From Bacteroidales bacterium UBA6248 (lineage in GTDB: Bacteria > Bacteroidota > Bacteroidia > Bacteroidales > Lentimicrobiaceae), in assembly GCA_002441345.1 (NCBI GenBank), contig DJVU01000090.1, positions 1-50,253 of the forward strand: DNA of 50,253 nt, in the 5' to 3' direction. Numbering within the stretch: the stretch's first letter is position 1; each line of letters begins with the position of its first letter. The position numbers and the translations under genes were made by a program. The notes below the pieces were generated by a model, which had not been told where the DNA came from, ran no database searches, and saw only the letters and a program-made list of their open reading frames with translations. Below, one piece after another: positions 9,219 to 17,447 of this stretch.

Positions 9219-9884
9219 TTATTTTCCGGCAGTGCACTCTTTCCTGCCTGCTTTGCCGTTGCTCCAGTTGATGAGGGGCAGCGCCCGTTTGTCGTTCACA
9301 TTCCACAGTCCGGTCTGTATTCCCTGCAGGCGTGTGGTTTTGTTGTATATGCCGATCTGTACTCCCCTGACTCTCAGGCTGTGGTTTACAACTCCTATGG
9401 AGATCCCGTTGATGGTGCGGTAAAGATTCCAGAGAGGGTTAATGCTGACACCGTTGACGATATTGCCTCTGCTCATCCATCCCGACAGGGAGATGCCGTT
9501 GATCCTTTCGGAAAAGGTGCCGGTGAGTGAAATCAGGAGTCCGTTATGCTGTACCCTTTCGGGGATGGAATCGCTGCCGGTTTCCTTCTGCAGGTTTTCG
9601 AGCCTGAATCCCCGGATGTGAAAGGTCTGGAAGATGCCCTGACCCGGGATCTGCAGGTTGATGCCGTGCGATTTCCGGGTGCGCTGCAGATTACAGATGG
9701 CTTCGGACCCCACAGGCCCCAGCGCGATGCCGTAGATGTTGCAGGCAAGCGATGGGATGAAACGGAATACATAGCGGTCTTTGCACGGGTACAAACTGTC
9801 TGCCAGCGGTATTCCCTGCCCCCGTAGTCCGTGGGGAGCAAGAAATGCCAGGATGAAAAGCAGTGCAATCAGCGGTTTTTTCAT
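9219..9884 (-). CDS. Exported GI-repeat protein, LA_2272-like surface protein
   Basis: 221 residues with a signal peptide (MKKPLIALLFILAFLAPHGLRG). From about residue 40 the protein consists of imperfect ~20-residue units with a hydrophobic-Gly-hydrophobic core: NGISLSGW, NGVSINPLWN, NGISIGVVNH, RGVQIGIYN, QGIQTGLWN. This periodicity suggests a beta-roll or short beta-barrel/solenoid and resembles the 'LA_2272 surface repeat' proteins of Bacteroidota and Leptospira. No catalytic residues are evident and the function is unknown. It stands 12 bases after the stop of the spermidine-synthase-like gene on the same strand, so it may be read from that transcript. Confidence 0.7.
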   Translation of the reverse strand: MKKPLIALLFILAFLAPHGLRGQGIPLADSLYPCKDRYVFRFIPSLACNIYGIALGPVGSEAICNLQRTRKSHGINLQIPGQGIFQTFHIRGFRLENLQKETGSDSIPERVQHNGLLISLTGTFSERINGISLSGWMSRGNIVNGVSINPLWNLYRTINGISIGVVNHSLRVRGVQIGIYNKTTRLQGIQTGLWNVNDKRALPLINWSNGKAGRKECTAGK

Positions 9885-9896
9885 TTCAGATCCATA

Positions 9897-12422
9897 TTAG
9901 CGGGTGCCGGAATAGAATTTTATCAGAAAAGGATATTCCTCGTTTCCCGGATTTACCGATGCAGCTTCCATCAGTTTGCGTATCAGCATGCGGCGGTTGC
10001 CTTCAAAGTCTGATATCAGACCTTCGGTAAGCAGCCGGTTGCCCTTAATGTACCTGTCCATCTCCGCCCGGTCGGGTATTCTGCTGAAGGTGCGGTATAC
10101 GGCTTCCCGCTTGTTGTTCAGAAATTCGAGATTGCGCACGATGTTATCATCCCGGAAGGAGGATAGCCTGAAAAACTCCGTTAAAGGGCGGTCATCGGTG
10201 TTTATTCTGATGGATTTGCTCAAGCTTTCAATGTCAGCGCCGTCGAGTACCAGGCATGCAGCCAGGTGGTAGGGATTTTTGTAGAAGTACGGGTCGGCGG
10301 CCGATGCCTGCACGGTTTCCGACCATTTTGCAAAGTCAATCTTCCGTTCCTGTTCTGAGCCCAGCAGCACGGCATGATTGTGTCCGAGCCAGACCGTTGA
10401 ATTCGGAAATACAGAATGGAAGGTTTTTATGATACCCGCGAAGTCTTCGGGCAGGAGCTTGTGCAGCGGCAGATACTGCGAAACCATGCCTCCGGGATTA
10501 AGCCTGCTGCGGCAGAGTTCGAAATACTCCCGGGTGTACAGGCTTCCGGAGCCAAGGATGGGATGAGTGGGGTCGCTCGAGATAAGGTCATACGTTTTTC
10601 CGGCAGCCTGCAGGTATTGCCGCCCGTCGCCGGGGATCACCCGCAAACGCGGGTCGAGGTGAACGCTGTTGTTCAATCCGCTGTAATACCTGGCAGCATC
10701 TTTCAACCCTGCAACCAGTTCGACGCAGTCGATGTGCTTTACTTCGGGGTGCGAGGCTATGGCCGATGTGGTTACTCCAATGCCGAAACCCACAACCAGC
10801 ACGTCGCGGCATTCGAGTCCGCTGTAAAAGGGGAGGTGTCCGACCATTTTCACCACCTTAATGGCATCGTAGCTGGATCCGATAACGGCGCTGTTGTTCA
10901 CGTAGGTAGAAAGAGCGGTTCCGCTGCCTCCGGGTTCTCTTCCTATCACCCAGGTTCCTTCGGCCGTTTCGCGGTATTCCACAACCTCACGCTGATAGCG
11001 GGTAAACGAAGGGGGAAGTATTTTAACGGGAGGTGCTGCAATGGCGGCAAGAGCCAGCAGCGCTGCCGTACCTGCCGTCAGCATCCGGAAACGTGCCGCC
11101 TGTGGTTTATTCTGCATCCGCAAAAGCAAAAACGCGGCAAGCATAAGGCTGAAGGCAAAGAAGAGTACCGAAAGTCCGGCGCCTTTCCAGGGTATCAGCA
11201 CAAATGCGGACAGCAATGGTCCCGCGATGCTTCCGATGGTGTTGAAGAGCATCACCTTTCCGATACCCCGGCTTATGTTCCTGTGCCCGCCGGCATATAG
11301 CGAACAGGCAAGCGGGAAAGCATATCCCGAGATAAAGGCCGGAGGAAGTACGATCAGCAGCGCAGAAAGAAGGGGAATCACCAGAATCCGCATGGCAAAG
11401 GCATCGCGATCTCCGGCAAGGGGAAACATCAGTATTTCCGGCAGATAATAGAGTAAAAATGCACCGGCTGCCGTCGCCAGTGCTGCTGCTGCCGCTGCTT
11501 TTATCAGCGTGGTGACGGAATGCGTGCCCGAACGCTTTCGCGAGAAATACCGGCTTCCGGCGAAAAGTCCAAGTATTACTGCCGATGAAATGATGGAGAA
11601 GGTGTAGCTGGTGTTGGTCAGGTAGATTCTGAAAATCCTGAACCAGGCAATCTGCAGTCCCATTATGGCAAATCCGAAGACCACGGCCGCAATCAGTGCC
11701 GCGGTTTTTTCCGGTATTGCCGCTTCTCCCGGCATCCCGGAATGCCGGGCTTTCGGGTCAGGTTTTTCTTTTGCTTCCTTAAGGGGAGTTTCTGAGGCCT
11801 GCGTAAGGCTTCCGGTGTTGAATACGGCCAGATAAGCTGTCGCCGCAAGATTCACCGAAGCCGCAAGTACAACAGTATTCATCTGCCCCAGAAAGCGGAT
11901 GAGGATGAATCCTGCAACAAGTCCTCCCAATGTGCTTCCGAGGGTCTCCCATGCATAGATCCGGCCCATGAGCCTTTCCATTTTCTCGTCGTCGCGGATG
12001 AGCAATCCGGCGGCAAGGGGCAGCACGCCTCCCATAAAAAATGCCGGAATCAGCAACAATATCAGCGAAAGCACCATCACTCCCGCCTCGTAAAGGGGAC
12101 GGGATGTTGTTATTTTTCCAATCAGGGCGCCGGTTTCAGGTATCAGCAGGGTAATGGCCATCCCGGAAACGGCAATGGCAGGCAAGAGTGCAAGAAGAAG
12201 GGAGTAATGGCGCATCCGTTTAACAGCAGCCCTTCCCCAGAACCAGGCACCGGCTCCGAAACCCGCCATATATGCAGAAAGTACAATGGTGGAGGCTTTA
12301 ACGGTGGCTCCGGTATACAGGGCAAGGATTCTGAACCAGCTTACTTCATACACAAGAAACGAGAAGCCGGCGAGAAACACCAGCAGGTAGAGACGGGAGG
12401 GGAGAAGTTCTCTGGATTTCAT
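9897..12422 (-). CDS. Membrane protein with C-terminal spermidine-synthase-like domain
   Basis: 841 residues. The first ~480 are a run of hydrophobic helices resembling the MFS-like half of 'fused MFS/spermidine synthase' proteins (start FLAGFSFLVYEVSWFRILAL). From about 490 comes a Rossmann methyltransferase/spermidine-synthase fold with the nucleotide-binding glycines VVGFGIG at 544-550 and the acidic end of strand 2 (DCVEL). The catalytic stretch is SSDPTHP: the first Asp (D617) of the SpeE motif D-x-x-D-P is kept but the second is His (H620). True aminopropyl transfer is therefore doubtful. Some 50 residues follow the usual fold end. The start at 12422 lies only 7 bases after a TATCTTTG box. 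Substrate and role are unknown; polyamine-like or small-molecule export is only an inference from family names. Confidence 0.8.
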   Translation of the reverse strand: MKSRELLPSRLYLLVFLAGFSFLVYEVSWFRILALYTGATVKASTIVLSAYMAGFGAGAWFWGRAAVKRMRHYSLLLALLPAIAVSGMAITLLIPETGALIGKITTSRPLYEAGVMVLSLILLLIPAFFMGGVLPLAAGLLIRDDEKMERLMGRIYAWETLGSTLGGLVAGFILIRFLGQMNTVVLAASVNLAATAYLAVFNTGSLTQASETPLKEAKEKPDPKARHSGMPGEAAIPEKTAALIAAVVFGFAIMGLQIAWFRIFRIYLTNTSYTFSIISSAVILGLFAGSRYFSRKRSGTHSVTTLIKAAAAAALATAAGAFLLYYLPEILMFPLAGDRDAFAMRILVIPLLSALLIVLPPAFISGYAFPLACSLYAGGHRNISRGIGKVMLFNTIGSIAGPLLSAFVLIPWKGAGLSVLFFAFSLMLAAFLLLRMQNKPQAARFRMLTAGTAALLALAAIAAPPVKILPPSFTRYQREVVEYRETAEGTWVIGREPGGSGTALSTYVNNSAVIGSSYDAIKVVKMVGHLPFYSGLECRDVLVVGFGIGVTTSAIASHPEVKHIDCVELVAGLKDAARYYSGLNNSVHLDPRLRVIPGDGRQYLQAAGKTYDLISSDPTHPILGSGSLYTREYFELCRSRLNPGGMVSQYLPLHKLLPEDFAGIIKTFHSVFPNSTVWLGHNHAVLLGSEQERKIDFAKWSETVQASAADPYFYKNPYHLAACLVLDGADIESLSKSIRINTDDRPLTEFFRLSSFRDDNIVRNLEFLNNKREAVYRTFSRIPDRAEMDRYIKGNRLLTEGLISDFEGNRRMLIRKLMEAASVNPGNEEYPFLIKFYSGTR

Positions 12423-12429
12423 GGCAAAG

Positions 12430-12465
12430 CAAAGATAGCAATTGTTCCGGGAGTTGGATTGCTAT
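12430..12465 (-). promoter_or_regulatory. Promoter box overlapped by an inverted repeat
   Basis: On the minus strand TATCTTTG (12437-12430) matches the Bacteroidota -7 element exactly, only 7 bases before the ATG at 12422, which would give a very short or leaderless transcript. A perfect 8-bp inverted repeat, ATAGCAAT (12435-12442) and ATTGCTAT (12458-12465), spaced by 15 bases, overlaps the box and could be an operator. I see no clear -33 TTTG. Confidence 0.4.
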
Positions 12466-12536
12466 TGCGGTGTACGGAATATTTCCGGGATAAAACTGAC
12501 GTCCGGAACCTGCAACGAAGGTTCCGTCAGCGAAAA

Positions 12537-13667
12537 TTACAGATGAAGCAGAAGGTAACCGGCAACAGAACCTCCGGTCACCAGTATAACGGCACTGTTC
12601 TTCTTCAGCAGAAAGGTAAGAGTAAATGCAGCGGCAGCAATCAGCACGGGCCTCCATCCCGTCAGGGTTTCGAGTCCCATCGACCAGAGTACGGATGCCA
12701 TTACGGCAACGGAAGCAATGTTCACGGAATCGAGGAACCATCCCATAAGCTTCGACCGGCGCATTTTCGGGATCAGAGGGCCCAGCAAGGCTACAAACAA
12801 AAACGAGGGGAGGAATATTCCTGCAGTGGCCAGCAGTGCGCCCTGAGGGCCGGAAAGCAGGTAACCGATAAAGGTTACGCTCGACAGTATGGGTCCCGGG
12901 GTGAACTGTCCAACGGCGATGGCATCCATTAGCTGCGCCCGGTCGAGCCAGCCGCGGGTGACGAGCTCGGCATCCAGGTATGCAAAAAGAACATATCCGC
13001 TTCCGTAAAGTATCGCACCTACTTTAAGAAAGGTAAAAAAGAGGCTGAGCGGCGGTATGGTCCCTGCACCTGCCGACAGCACGGGAGCGGCAGCAAGGGG
13101 CGTTATGGACAGTAACCGCTCTTTTGTTCTGTTTTTCAGGGCAAAGTAAGCCGTGCCGGCGACCCCGGCAGCAAGCAAAGCGGTTATTTCGTTCAGTCCT
13201 GCTATGCCGGCTGCAAGAACCAGCAATCCGAGAACGGCAGTTGCGGAGTTTTTAACGGCTTTTCGTCCCAGGCTCAAAATTGCCGAAGCAATAATCGAAA
13301 GCACTGCCGGCTTTATGCCGTAGATGAATGGTTCAACGTTGGGAAGCGCACCGTAGCGGGCATACAGCCATGCCAGTATGCCGGTGATAAGCACGGCGGG
13401 AAGCAGGAAGCTGAGTCCTGCAACTACAAGTCCGGCCATTCCGGCACGTTCGCGCCCGCAATGCATGGTCATCTCGGTGGAGTTGGGGCCAGGTATAAGG
13501 TTGGTGGCTCCCAGAAGGTCGAGAAAATGCTGACGATCCATCCATTTTCTGCGGTTTACCACCTCTTCTTCCATCATGGCGGTATGAGCCGCCGGCCCTC
13601 CGAACGACAGAAATCCAAGTTTTAAAAATACAAGTGCAACCTCCTTCAGATTGGATTTAATGGACAT
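12537..13667 (-). CDS. chrA: Chromate transporter family protein ChrA
   Basis: 376 residues, about 10-12 hydrophobic segments, built from two homologous CHR halves as in full-length ChrA. The first half begins FLKLGFLSFGGPAAHTAMME and carries the NLIPGPNSTEM signature (residues ~56-66). The second repeats it as FLKVGAILYGSGYVLFAYLD and AVGQFTPGPILSS. Family members expel chromate across the inner membrane or act as anion transporters of unknown substrate. There is no ChrB/ChrR-type regulator or other metal gene nearby, so chromate resistance is not supported by context. It lies between the EamA transporter (66 bases upstream) and the spermidine-synthase-like gene (114 bases downstream), all on the minus strand. 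Confidence 0.9.
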   Translation of the reverse strand: MSIKSNLKEVALVFLKLGFLSFGGPAAHTAMMEEEVVNRRKWMDRQHFLDLLGATNLIPGPNSTEMTMHCGRERAGMAGLVVAGLSFLLPAVLITGILAWLYARYGALPNVEPFIYGIKPAVLSIIASAILSLGRKAVKNSATAVLGLLVLAAGIAGLNEITALLAAGVAGTAYFALKNRTKERLLSITPLAAAPVLSAGAGTIPPLSLFFTFLKVGAILYGSGYVLFAYLDAELVTRGWLDRAQLMDAIAVGQFTPGPILSSVTFIGYLLSGPQGALLATAGIFLPSFLFVALLGPLIPKMRRSKLMGWFLDSVNIASVAVMASVLWSMGLETLTGWRPVLIAAAAFTLTFLLKKNSAVILVTGGSVAGYLLLHL

Positions 13668-13733
13668 TTGAAAGAATTATTACCTGAATTCACAAATAAA
13701 CCCATGCCGTAAAAAAAGGTTCGAAACAGGCCA

Positions 13734-14621
13734 TCAGCACCTGGTTTTCCTTTTGTACATCATCAGGGCAACTCCGGCTATGGTAACTGCGCCTCCGGTA
13801 ATCTGAACGGGACCCGGCAGGGTGCCGAACATCAGCAGCGCACCCGCAAGCACAAATAACCCGGTAGTGCTCTGCACTATGGCTGCCCTTGATGCTTCTA
13901 TGTATTTCAGCGCCGAGTACTGGAAGATAGAGGTCAGAAACGGCCCCACAAACGAACCGGCAAGAATATTCAGCAAAGCCCTTCCGGGGATGGTAAAGCG
14001 ATCGCCTGTAATTGTCATGAAGATCAGGGCAAACAGAAGCAGGAATATGGAACGGTTAAGTGCCAGCACCACCGGACTGATTTCACGGATGTGGATTTTT
14101 GCAAGGATGGTACGAAGGGCGTAAAAGGTGGTGGCGGCGAGCATCAGCAGGGCGGTATTCGACATAAATCCGTCAAGAGAAGGGCTTTGGAAGCTGATGA
14201 TAAATGCCCCTGTTAGAATCAGCAGCGCTCCCGTTCCCTTTACAGGACTGAATTTTTCGGAAAGAAAGCGTATTCCCAGAAGGGTAATAAACAGGTATTC
14301 GAGGTTGCGAAGAAACGAGGGTACGGTGGGATTGTCTGTAATTTCGATGGCTGCGTAAAGGGATGTGGTTGCAATAATCTCAACAATGCCCATGAATGCC
14401 AGGATGCGGTAATCCTGTGTGGTAAATTTTCCGATGCTGAAACCACCCCTTGGGTGCAGGGCGAAGAGGGTGTTCCAGATTATGGCAAAGGAAAACCACC
14501 AGAACCCGAACTGCGGCAGCGTGATGTCCTGCAGGGCGGCTTTGCTGAACAGGTAGACCAGCGAGCCGCAAAGTGTTGCCAGGAGTGCGTAGGCATATCC
14601 TCTATTTCTGTTTGTTATCAT
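13734..14621 (-). CDS. EamA/DMT-family transporter
   Basis: 295 residues with ten predicted membrane helices arranged as two EamA repeats of five. The first starts GYAYALLATLCGSLVYLFSK; the second starts near residue 150 (NTALLMLAATTFYALRTILAK). The C-terminus is short and basic (MMYKRKTRC). Members of this superfamily export or import metabolites such as amino acids, nucleosides or sugars; the substrate cannot be read from the sequence. The start overlaps the end of the NadR-like kinase gene by 20 bases, so the gene is probably translated from the same mRNA as the pnuC-kinase pair. That makes a link with cofactor or nucleoside traffic possible but unproven. Confidence 0.87.
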   Translation of the reverse strand: MITNRNRGYAYALLATLCGSLVYLFSKAALQDITLPQFGFWWFSFAIIWNTLFALHPRGGFSIGKFTTQDYRILAFMGIVEIIATTSLYAAIEITDNPTVPSFLRNLEYLFITLLGIRFLSEKFSPVKGTGALLILTGAFIISFQSPSLDGFMSNTALLMLAATTFYALRTILAKIHIREISPVVLALNRSIFLLLFALIFMTITGDRFTIPGRALLNILAGSFVGPFLTSIFQYSALKYIEASRAAIVQSTTGLFVLAGALLMFGTLPGPVQITGGAVTIAGVALMMYKRKTRC

Positions 14622-15129
14622 CCGGATACCTTACTGCTTTAACGGCTGCCTGCAACCGCTGGTCGCCGGATCCTGAAATAAGGGTATAGGGCAGGTTCCG
14701 CGTCTGCAGTTCCTGTATGTATATGCCGAGCAACTCCTGCCGCATCTCCGGATGTTCCCTCAGCGGATCGGGTTCCCAGGGCAGATCGGTATTGCACAGA
14801 AGGTAGTGGTGGTAGCGGTGTTTCTCAAGCATGTGTATGATCCAGGGATGAGAGCGGCCGTACTTAACCATACACCATATATGGGTAACCAGAAAATCGG
14901 TATCGCAGAAGAGGTATATGTCTGCCTTTGCCGCCATGCGCTCCTCGTTGCGGTATTGCCCGCGGGCTATCCGAAGCACGTCGTTGAACGTGTAAGGATG
15001 CGAAAGCCGGTTCAGGTATGCCCGCGAAAACTCAGGTACCCAGGGTTCGCCGAAATGTGCCGACAGGTGTTTTGCCAGCCATGATTTGCCGGTTGATTCG
15101 GGCCCGGTGATGGCAATGCGTTTTATCAT
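14602..15129 (-). CDS. NadR-like P-loop kinase (probable nicotinamide riboside kinase)
   Basis: 175 residues. The P-loop is at the N-terminus (IAITGPESTGKSWLAKHL), followed by the Glu-Phe-Ser-Arg element VPEFSRAYL and the DTDFLVTHIW acidic stretch typical of the ribosylnicotinamide kinase domain of NadR. No nucleotidyltransferase or HTH domain is present, so this is the kinase part alone. It would phosphorylate nicotinamide riboside to NMN and trap it in the cell. I chose the ATG at 15129 because it forms an ATGA overlap with the pnuC stop, which signals translational coupling; a longer reading frame of 11 more codons exists but would run into pnuC. PnuC plus this kinase is a known NAD-salvage pairing. 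Thiamine phosphorylation is a less likely alternative raised by the YkoF-like gene upstream. Confidence 0.83.
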   Translation of the reverse strand: MIKRIAITGPESTGKSWLAKHLSAHFGEPWVPEFSRAYLNRLSHPYTFNDVLRIARGQYRNEERMAAKADIYLFCDTDFLVTHIWCMVKYGRSHPWIIHMLEKHRYHHYLLCNTDLPWEPDPLREHPEMRQELLGIYIQELQTRNLPYTLISGSGDQRLQAAVKAVRYPDDNKQK

Positions 15130-15758
15130 GTCCGCGGAATTTCCCTGTAGCGACGGCGCCATTCTATCAGACCCAGGATGGCCAGGATGAGAAAAACGAG
15201 GTACTGAACACTGGTAAATGCAAGTCCTTTCATAAAATAAAGAGGAATCGACACTACATCGCCAATAATCCAGTATATCCAGTTTTCGACCTTTTTACGG
15301 GCCATCAGCAGCATACCTATCAGAAAAACAGAGGTGGTGAATGAATCCACCCAGGGTACGTATGAATTCATGTAAGCCGTATCGTGGCGGTTGAAAATCC
15401 AGATTAGTCCGAGAATTGCCCAGTAAGAGACAATCGTAAGCCCTATGCCGGCGAGCTGCTGAAACGGAGTGTTGGTGCTGATGGCAAGCCTGCCGTCGTC
15501 CCCGGTTTTTCGCGACCAGTTATACCAGCCGTATACGCTCATCACAAAATAGAACATGTTAATGCCGGCGTCGGCATACAAACGGGCAAAGAAACAGATG
15601 TAAACATAGATGAGCACGCTTACGATGCCGGTGGGGAAGGTGAGTATGTTTTCGCGGCGGGCGTACCACACACTGGCGATGCCAAGGATAACGGCTATTG
15701 CCTCCGGCCAGGAGGTTGCCTTCAGGGTGGTGAATAAAAGCTGCAGAAATTCAGGCAT
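15126..15758 (-). CDS. pnuC: PnuC-family vitamin transporter (nicotinamide riboside)
   Basis: 210 residues with about seven membrane segments. Recognisable PnuC features are WYARRENILTFPTGIVSVL after the first helix, the NMFYFVMSVYGWYNW segment (about 74-88) and the C-terminal run LYFMKGLAFTSVQYLVFLIL ending in IEWRR. The family carries out facilitated uptake of nicotinamide riboside (PnuC), thiamine (PnuT) or riboflavin (PnuX), which are hard to tell apart by eye. The overlapping downstream gene encodes a NadR-like kinase, which favours nicotinamide riboside. The YkoF-like thiamine-binding protein gene 40 bases upstream leaves thiamine open. I see no TPP riboswitch in the short leader of this operon, which argues mildly against PnuT. 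Confidence 0.9.
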   Translation of the reverse strand: MPEFLQLLFTTLKATSWPEAIAVILGIASVWYARRENILTFPTGIVSVLIYVYICFFARLYADAGINMFYFVMSVYGWYNWSRKTGDDGRLAISTNTPFQQLAGIGLTIVSYWAILGLIWIFNRHDTAYMNSYVPWVDSFTTSVFLIGMLLMARKKVENWIYWIIGDVVSIPLYFMKGLAFTSVQYLVFLILAILGLIEWRRRYREIPRT

Positions 15759-15798
15759 GGCTTGTTTTCAGATTCAGTGCTGAGGATACGTTAAAGCC

Positions 15799-16044
15799 TT
15801 ATTCCGATAGGTCAGCATTGATGAACTTCATAACAAATACCGAATGCGGCAGTTCAAATGCATTTTTCATACAGTTCATGATGGTGCCCGTTACTTCGTC
15901 AAATTCCCCGAATACCTGGGTTGCCATGGTATTGGTGCGGATGGTAAGTGCCGGGTTGGCGTGCAGGGAGGCGATGAATTTTTTTATTGGTTCCCTGTAC
16001 TGCTCGTTTAAAGGGTAGTAGCTGATTTCAACCGAGATCTTCAT
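15799..16044 (-). CDS. YkoF/MTH1187-like thiamine-binding fold protein
   Basis: 81 residues from the ATG at 16044 (MKISVEISYYPLNEQY). The pattern of an initial beta strand ending in PL, a helix with FIASLH, the strand TMATQVFGEFDEVTGTI and a last strand VFVMKFINADLSE fits the ferredoxin-like YkoF/MTH1187 fold, whose members bind thiamine or its pyrimidine half. A start 13 codons upstream in the same frame would add a basic stretch that overlaps the promoter region, so I prefer the shorter form, which begins 36 bases after a TACCTTTG box. It is first in a minus-strand run with pnuC and the NadR-like kinase. Its ligand here is an inference from fold. Confidence 0.72.
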   Translation of the reverse strand: MKISVEISYYPLNEQYREPIKKFIASLHANPALTIRTNTMATQVFGEFDEVTGTIMNCMKNAFELPHSVFVMKFINADLSE

Positions 16045-16080
16045 AGTATATCGTTTTTGGTATTTGCGCTTTGATCCCGG

Positions 16081-16088
16081 CAAAGGTA
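16081..16088 (-). promoter_or_regulatory. -7 promoter box of the YkoF-pnuC-kinase operon
   Basis: TACCTTTG on the minus strand (16088-16081) matches the Bacteroidota TAnnTTTG element and lies 36 bases before the ATG at 16044. No clear -33 TTTG is seen. It sits back to back with the plus-strand box at 16108-16115. Confidence 0.45.
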
Positions 16089-16107
16089 AAGTTATTGTGA
16101 ATTAAAT

Positions 16108-16115
16108 TATCTTTG
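16108..16115 (+). promoter_or_regulatory. -7 promoter box of the lipoprotein gene
   Basis: TATCTTTG matches the Bacteroidota TAnnTTTG element exactly and ends 25 bases before the ATG at 16141. A -33 TTTG at normal spacing is not obvious. Confidence 0.45.
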
Positions 16116-16140
16116 AAGTCCCGCAAACAATAGTGCAGTT

Positions 16141-16707
16141 ATGAAAAAGTTCAGATTTCTGAGGTTAGTAACATTGATCGTTCTTACCTTAGCCTTAAGT
16201 TCCTGTCTTACTGTTGAGAAGAAGGAATATACCTTTGAGATGACGGGTGAAAATTCCGGAAAGCTGACGATTCGGTATATCAACATCCTTTCGGTGATGG
16301 ATGAAGGAAAGGATGAAACGGCAGAAGACTTTGCCGAAGTTCTGGAAAGGTATATACATGGCAGTCAGATTGCCGGGGATTATCCCGGAGCAACCAATAT
16401 CCGCACCCGTTTGTACGAGCAGAATAATCAGCTTTGCGGTGAAGTTACCATGGATTTTCCTTCGCTTTCTGCAGCAAGGCTGTATCAGTATGACCGCAAC
16501 AGTCCGGTGATGATGAGCATCAGTGCTGCTTTCGATTCGGAAACGTTTGTTTCCGGTAACGGAACCTACGGCAATGACTACATGCCTGTTGTATTCTGGC
16601 CGGCAGGAACAAAAAGGATGACGGTAACTACCCAGGTAAGTGCTCCCGACGAAACCAGTTTAAGTCTTGTTGAGGAATACCGTAAATGGAAAAATGCCGG
16701 AAACTAA
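16141..16707 (+). CDS. Small lipoprotein of unknown function
   Basis: 188 residues. The N-terminus is a lipoprotein signal (FLRLVTLIVLTLALSSC) with the lipobox LSSC, acylated Cys at residue 22, followed by LTVEKKEY. The mature part has two-layer alpha/beta character: an EYTFEMTGENSGKLTIRY hairpin, an acidic helix (DEGKDETAEDFAEVLERYI) and further strands. I do not recognise a family; no metal or catalytic motif is visible. It stands alone between divergent and co-directional genes, with its own -7 box upstream. Location is probably the periplasmic face of a membrane. Confidence 0.75.
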   Translation: MKKFRFLRLVTLIVLTLALSSCLTVEKKEYTFEMTGENSGKLTIRYINILSVMDEGKDETAEDFAEVLERYIHGSQIAGDYPGATNIRTRLYEQNNQLCGEVTMDFPSLSAARLYQYDRNSPVMMSISAAFDSETFVSGNGTYGNDYMPVVFWPAGTKRMTVTTQVSAPDETSLSLVEEYRKWKNAGN

Positions 16708-16833
16708 AAGATTTTCTGTTGATTTAATGATTGAATTCCTGAACGTTAGTGCCTGCGCAGGATAGATGGGATGGTTAACCACAGGTTCGGAATTAACGAC
16801 TGATTTTCGGATTAATCGTAAAATCCTGTTAAG

Positions 16834-17325
16834 ATGAAGTCTCTTGTTATTTATGAATCCGTTTATGGCAATACCGGAAAGATTGCCTTTACGCTCCGCG
16901 ATGCCTTACTTTCGTACGGCGATGCCATTGCTCTGAAACCCGACAATCTGATTGCGGGGGATCTTAAGGATTACGACCTGATTCTGGCGGGCTCTCCAAC
17001 CCAGAAATTCTCCATGTTGCCTTCCATCCGTACGTTTCTGGCTGAAATACCGCGGGCGGGTCTCAAGGGGAAAAAAGTTGCAGCCTTCGATACCCGGGTG
17101 GATGTGGCAAAGATCAACAACCGCTTTCTGAGTCTGATGGCTAAGCTTTTTGGTTATGCCGCTCCCGGCATTGCATCGGCATTACGTAAGAAAGGCGGTG
17201 AGCTGCTGCTGCCCGCGGAAGGTTTTCTGGTAGAAGATACGGAAGGGCCGCTTACCGAAGGAGAAGAGGAGAGAGCCAGAGCCTGGGCTGCCAGCCTGGC
17301 ACGCATAGCAGGAGGCAAGCACTGA
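16834..17325 (+). CDS. Flavodoxin-domain protein
   Basis: 163 residues. The FMN phosphate-binding loop is at the start (VIYESVYGNTGKIA, with the Ser-x-x-Gly-Asn-Thr core), followed by the second flavin loop region LILAGSPTQKFSML and a third strand KKVAAFDTR. This is a short-chain flavodoxin fold of normal length; there are no iron-sulfur or beta-lactamase-like fusion domains. It probably binds FMN and carries electrons in the cytoplasm or serves as an NAD(P)H-dependent reductase partner. The last 20 residues (EEERARAWAASLARIAGGKH) form a helix. Neighbours give no clue to its redox partner. Confidence 0.85.
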   Translation: MKSLVIYESVYGNTGKIAFTLRDALLSYGDAIALKPDNLIAGDLKDYDLILAGSPTQKFSMLPSIRTFLAEIPRAGLKGKKVAAFDTRVDVAKINNRFLSLMAKLFGYAAPGIASALRKKGGELLLPAEGFLVEDTEGPLTEGEEERARAWAASLARIAGGKH

Positions 17326-17447
17326 GAGCTGAAACCTGAATAAAGGATTGTATTGAATTTACGGGCGATCAGACAGTCGTTTGGTAGTGGATTTGTTTGT
17401 TTGCCGGAAAAACCGGCGTAGAAAGAAGCGCAATAAAACTCCGGGAT

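Noticed and set aside
12537..13667. Chromate-resistance island
   Set aside because: Only chrA is present, without regulators or other metal-resistance genes; many ChrA homologues have other or unknown roles.
16045..16140. TPP riboswitch before the YkoF-pnuC operon
   Set aside because: The leader is under 40 bases from the likely promoter and lacks the conserved CTGAGA and related elements.
17403..17417. GCCGG-AAAAA-CCGGC hairpin after the flavodoxin gene
   Set aside because: Only a 5-bp stem with no T run on either side, so not called as a terminator.
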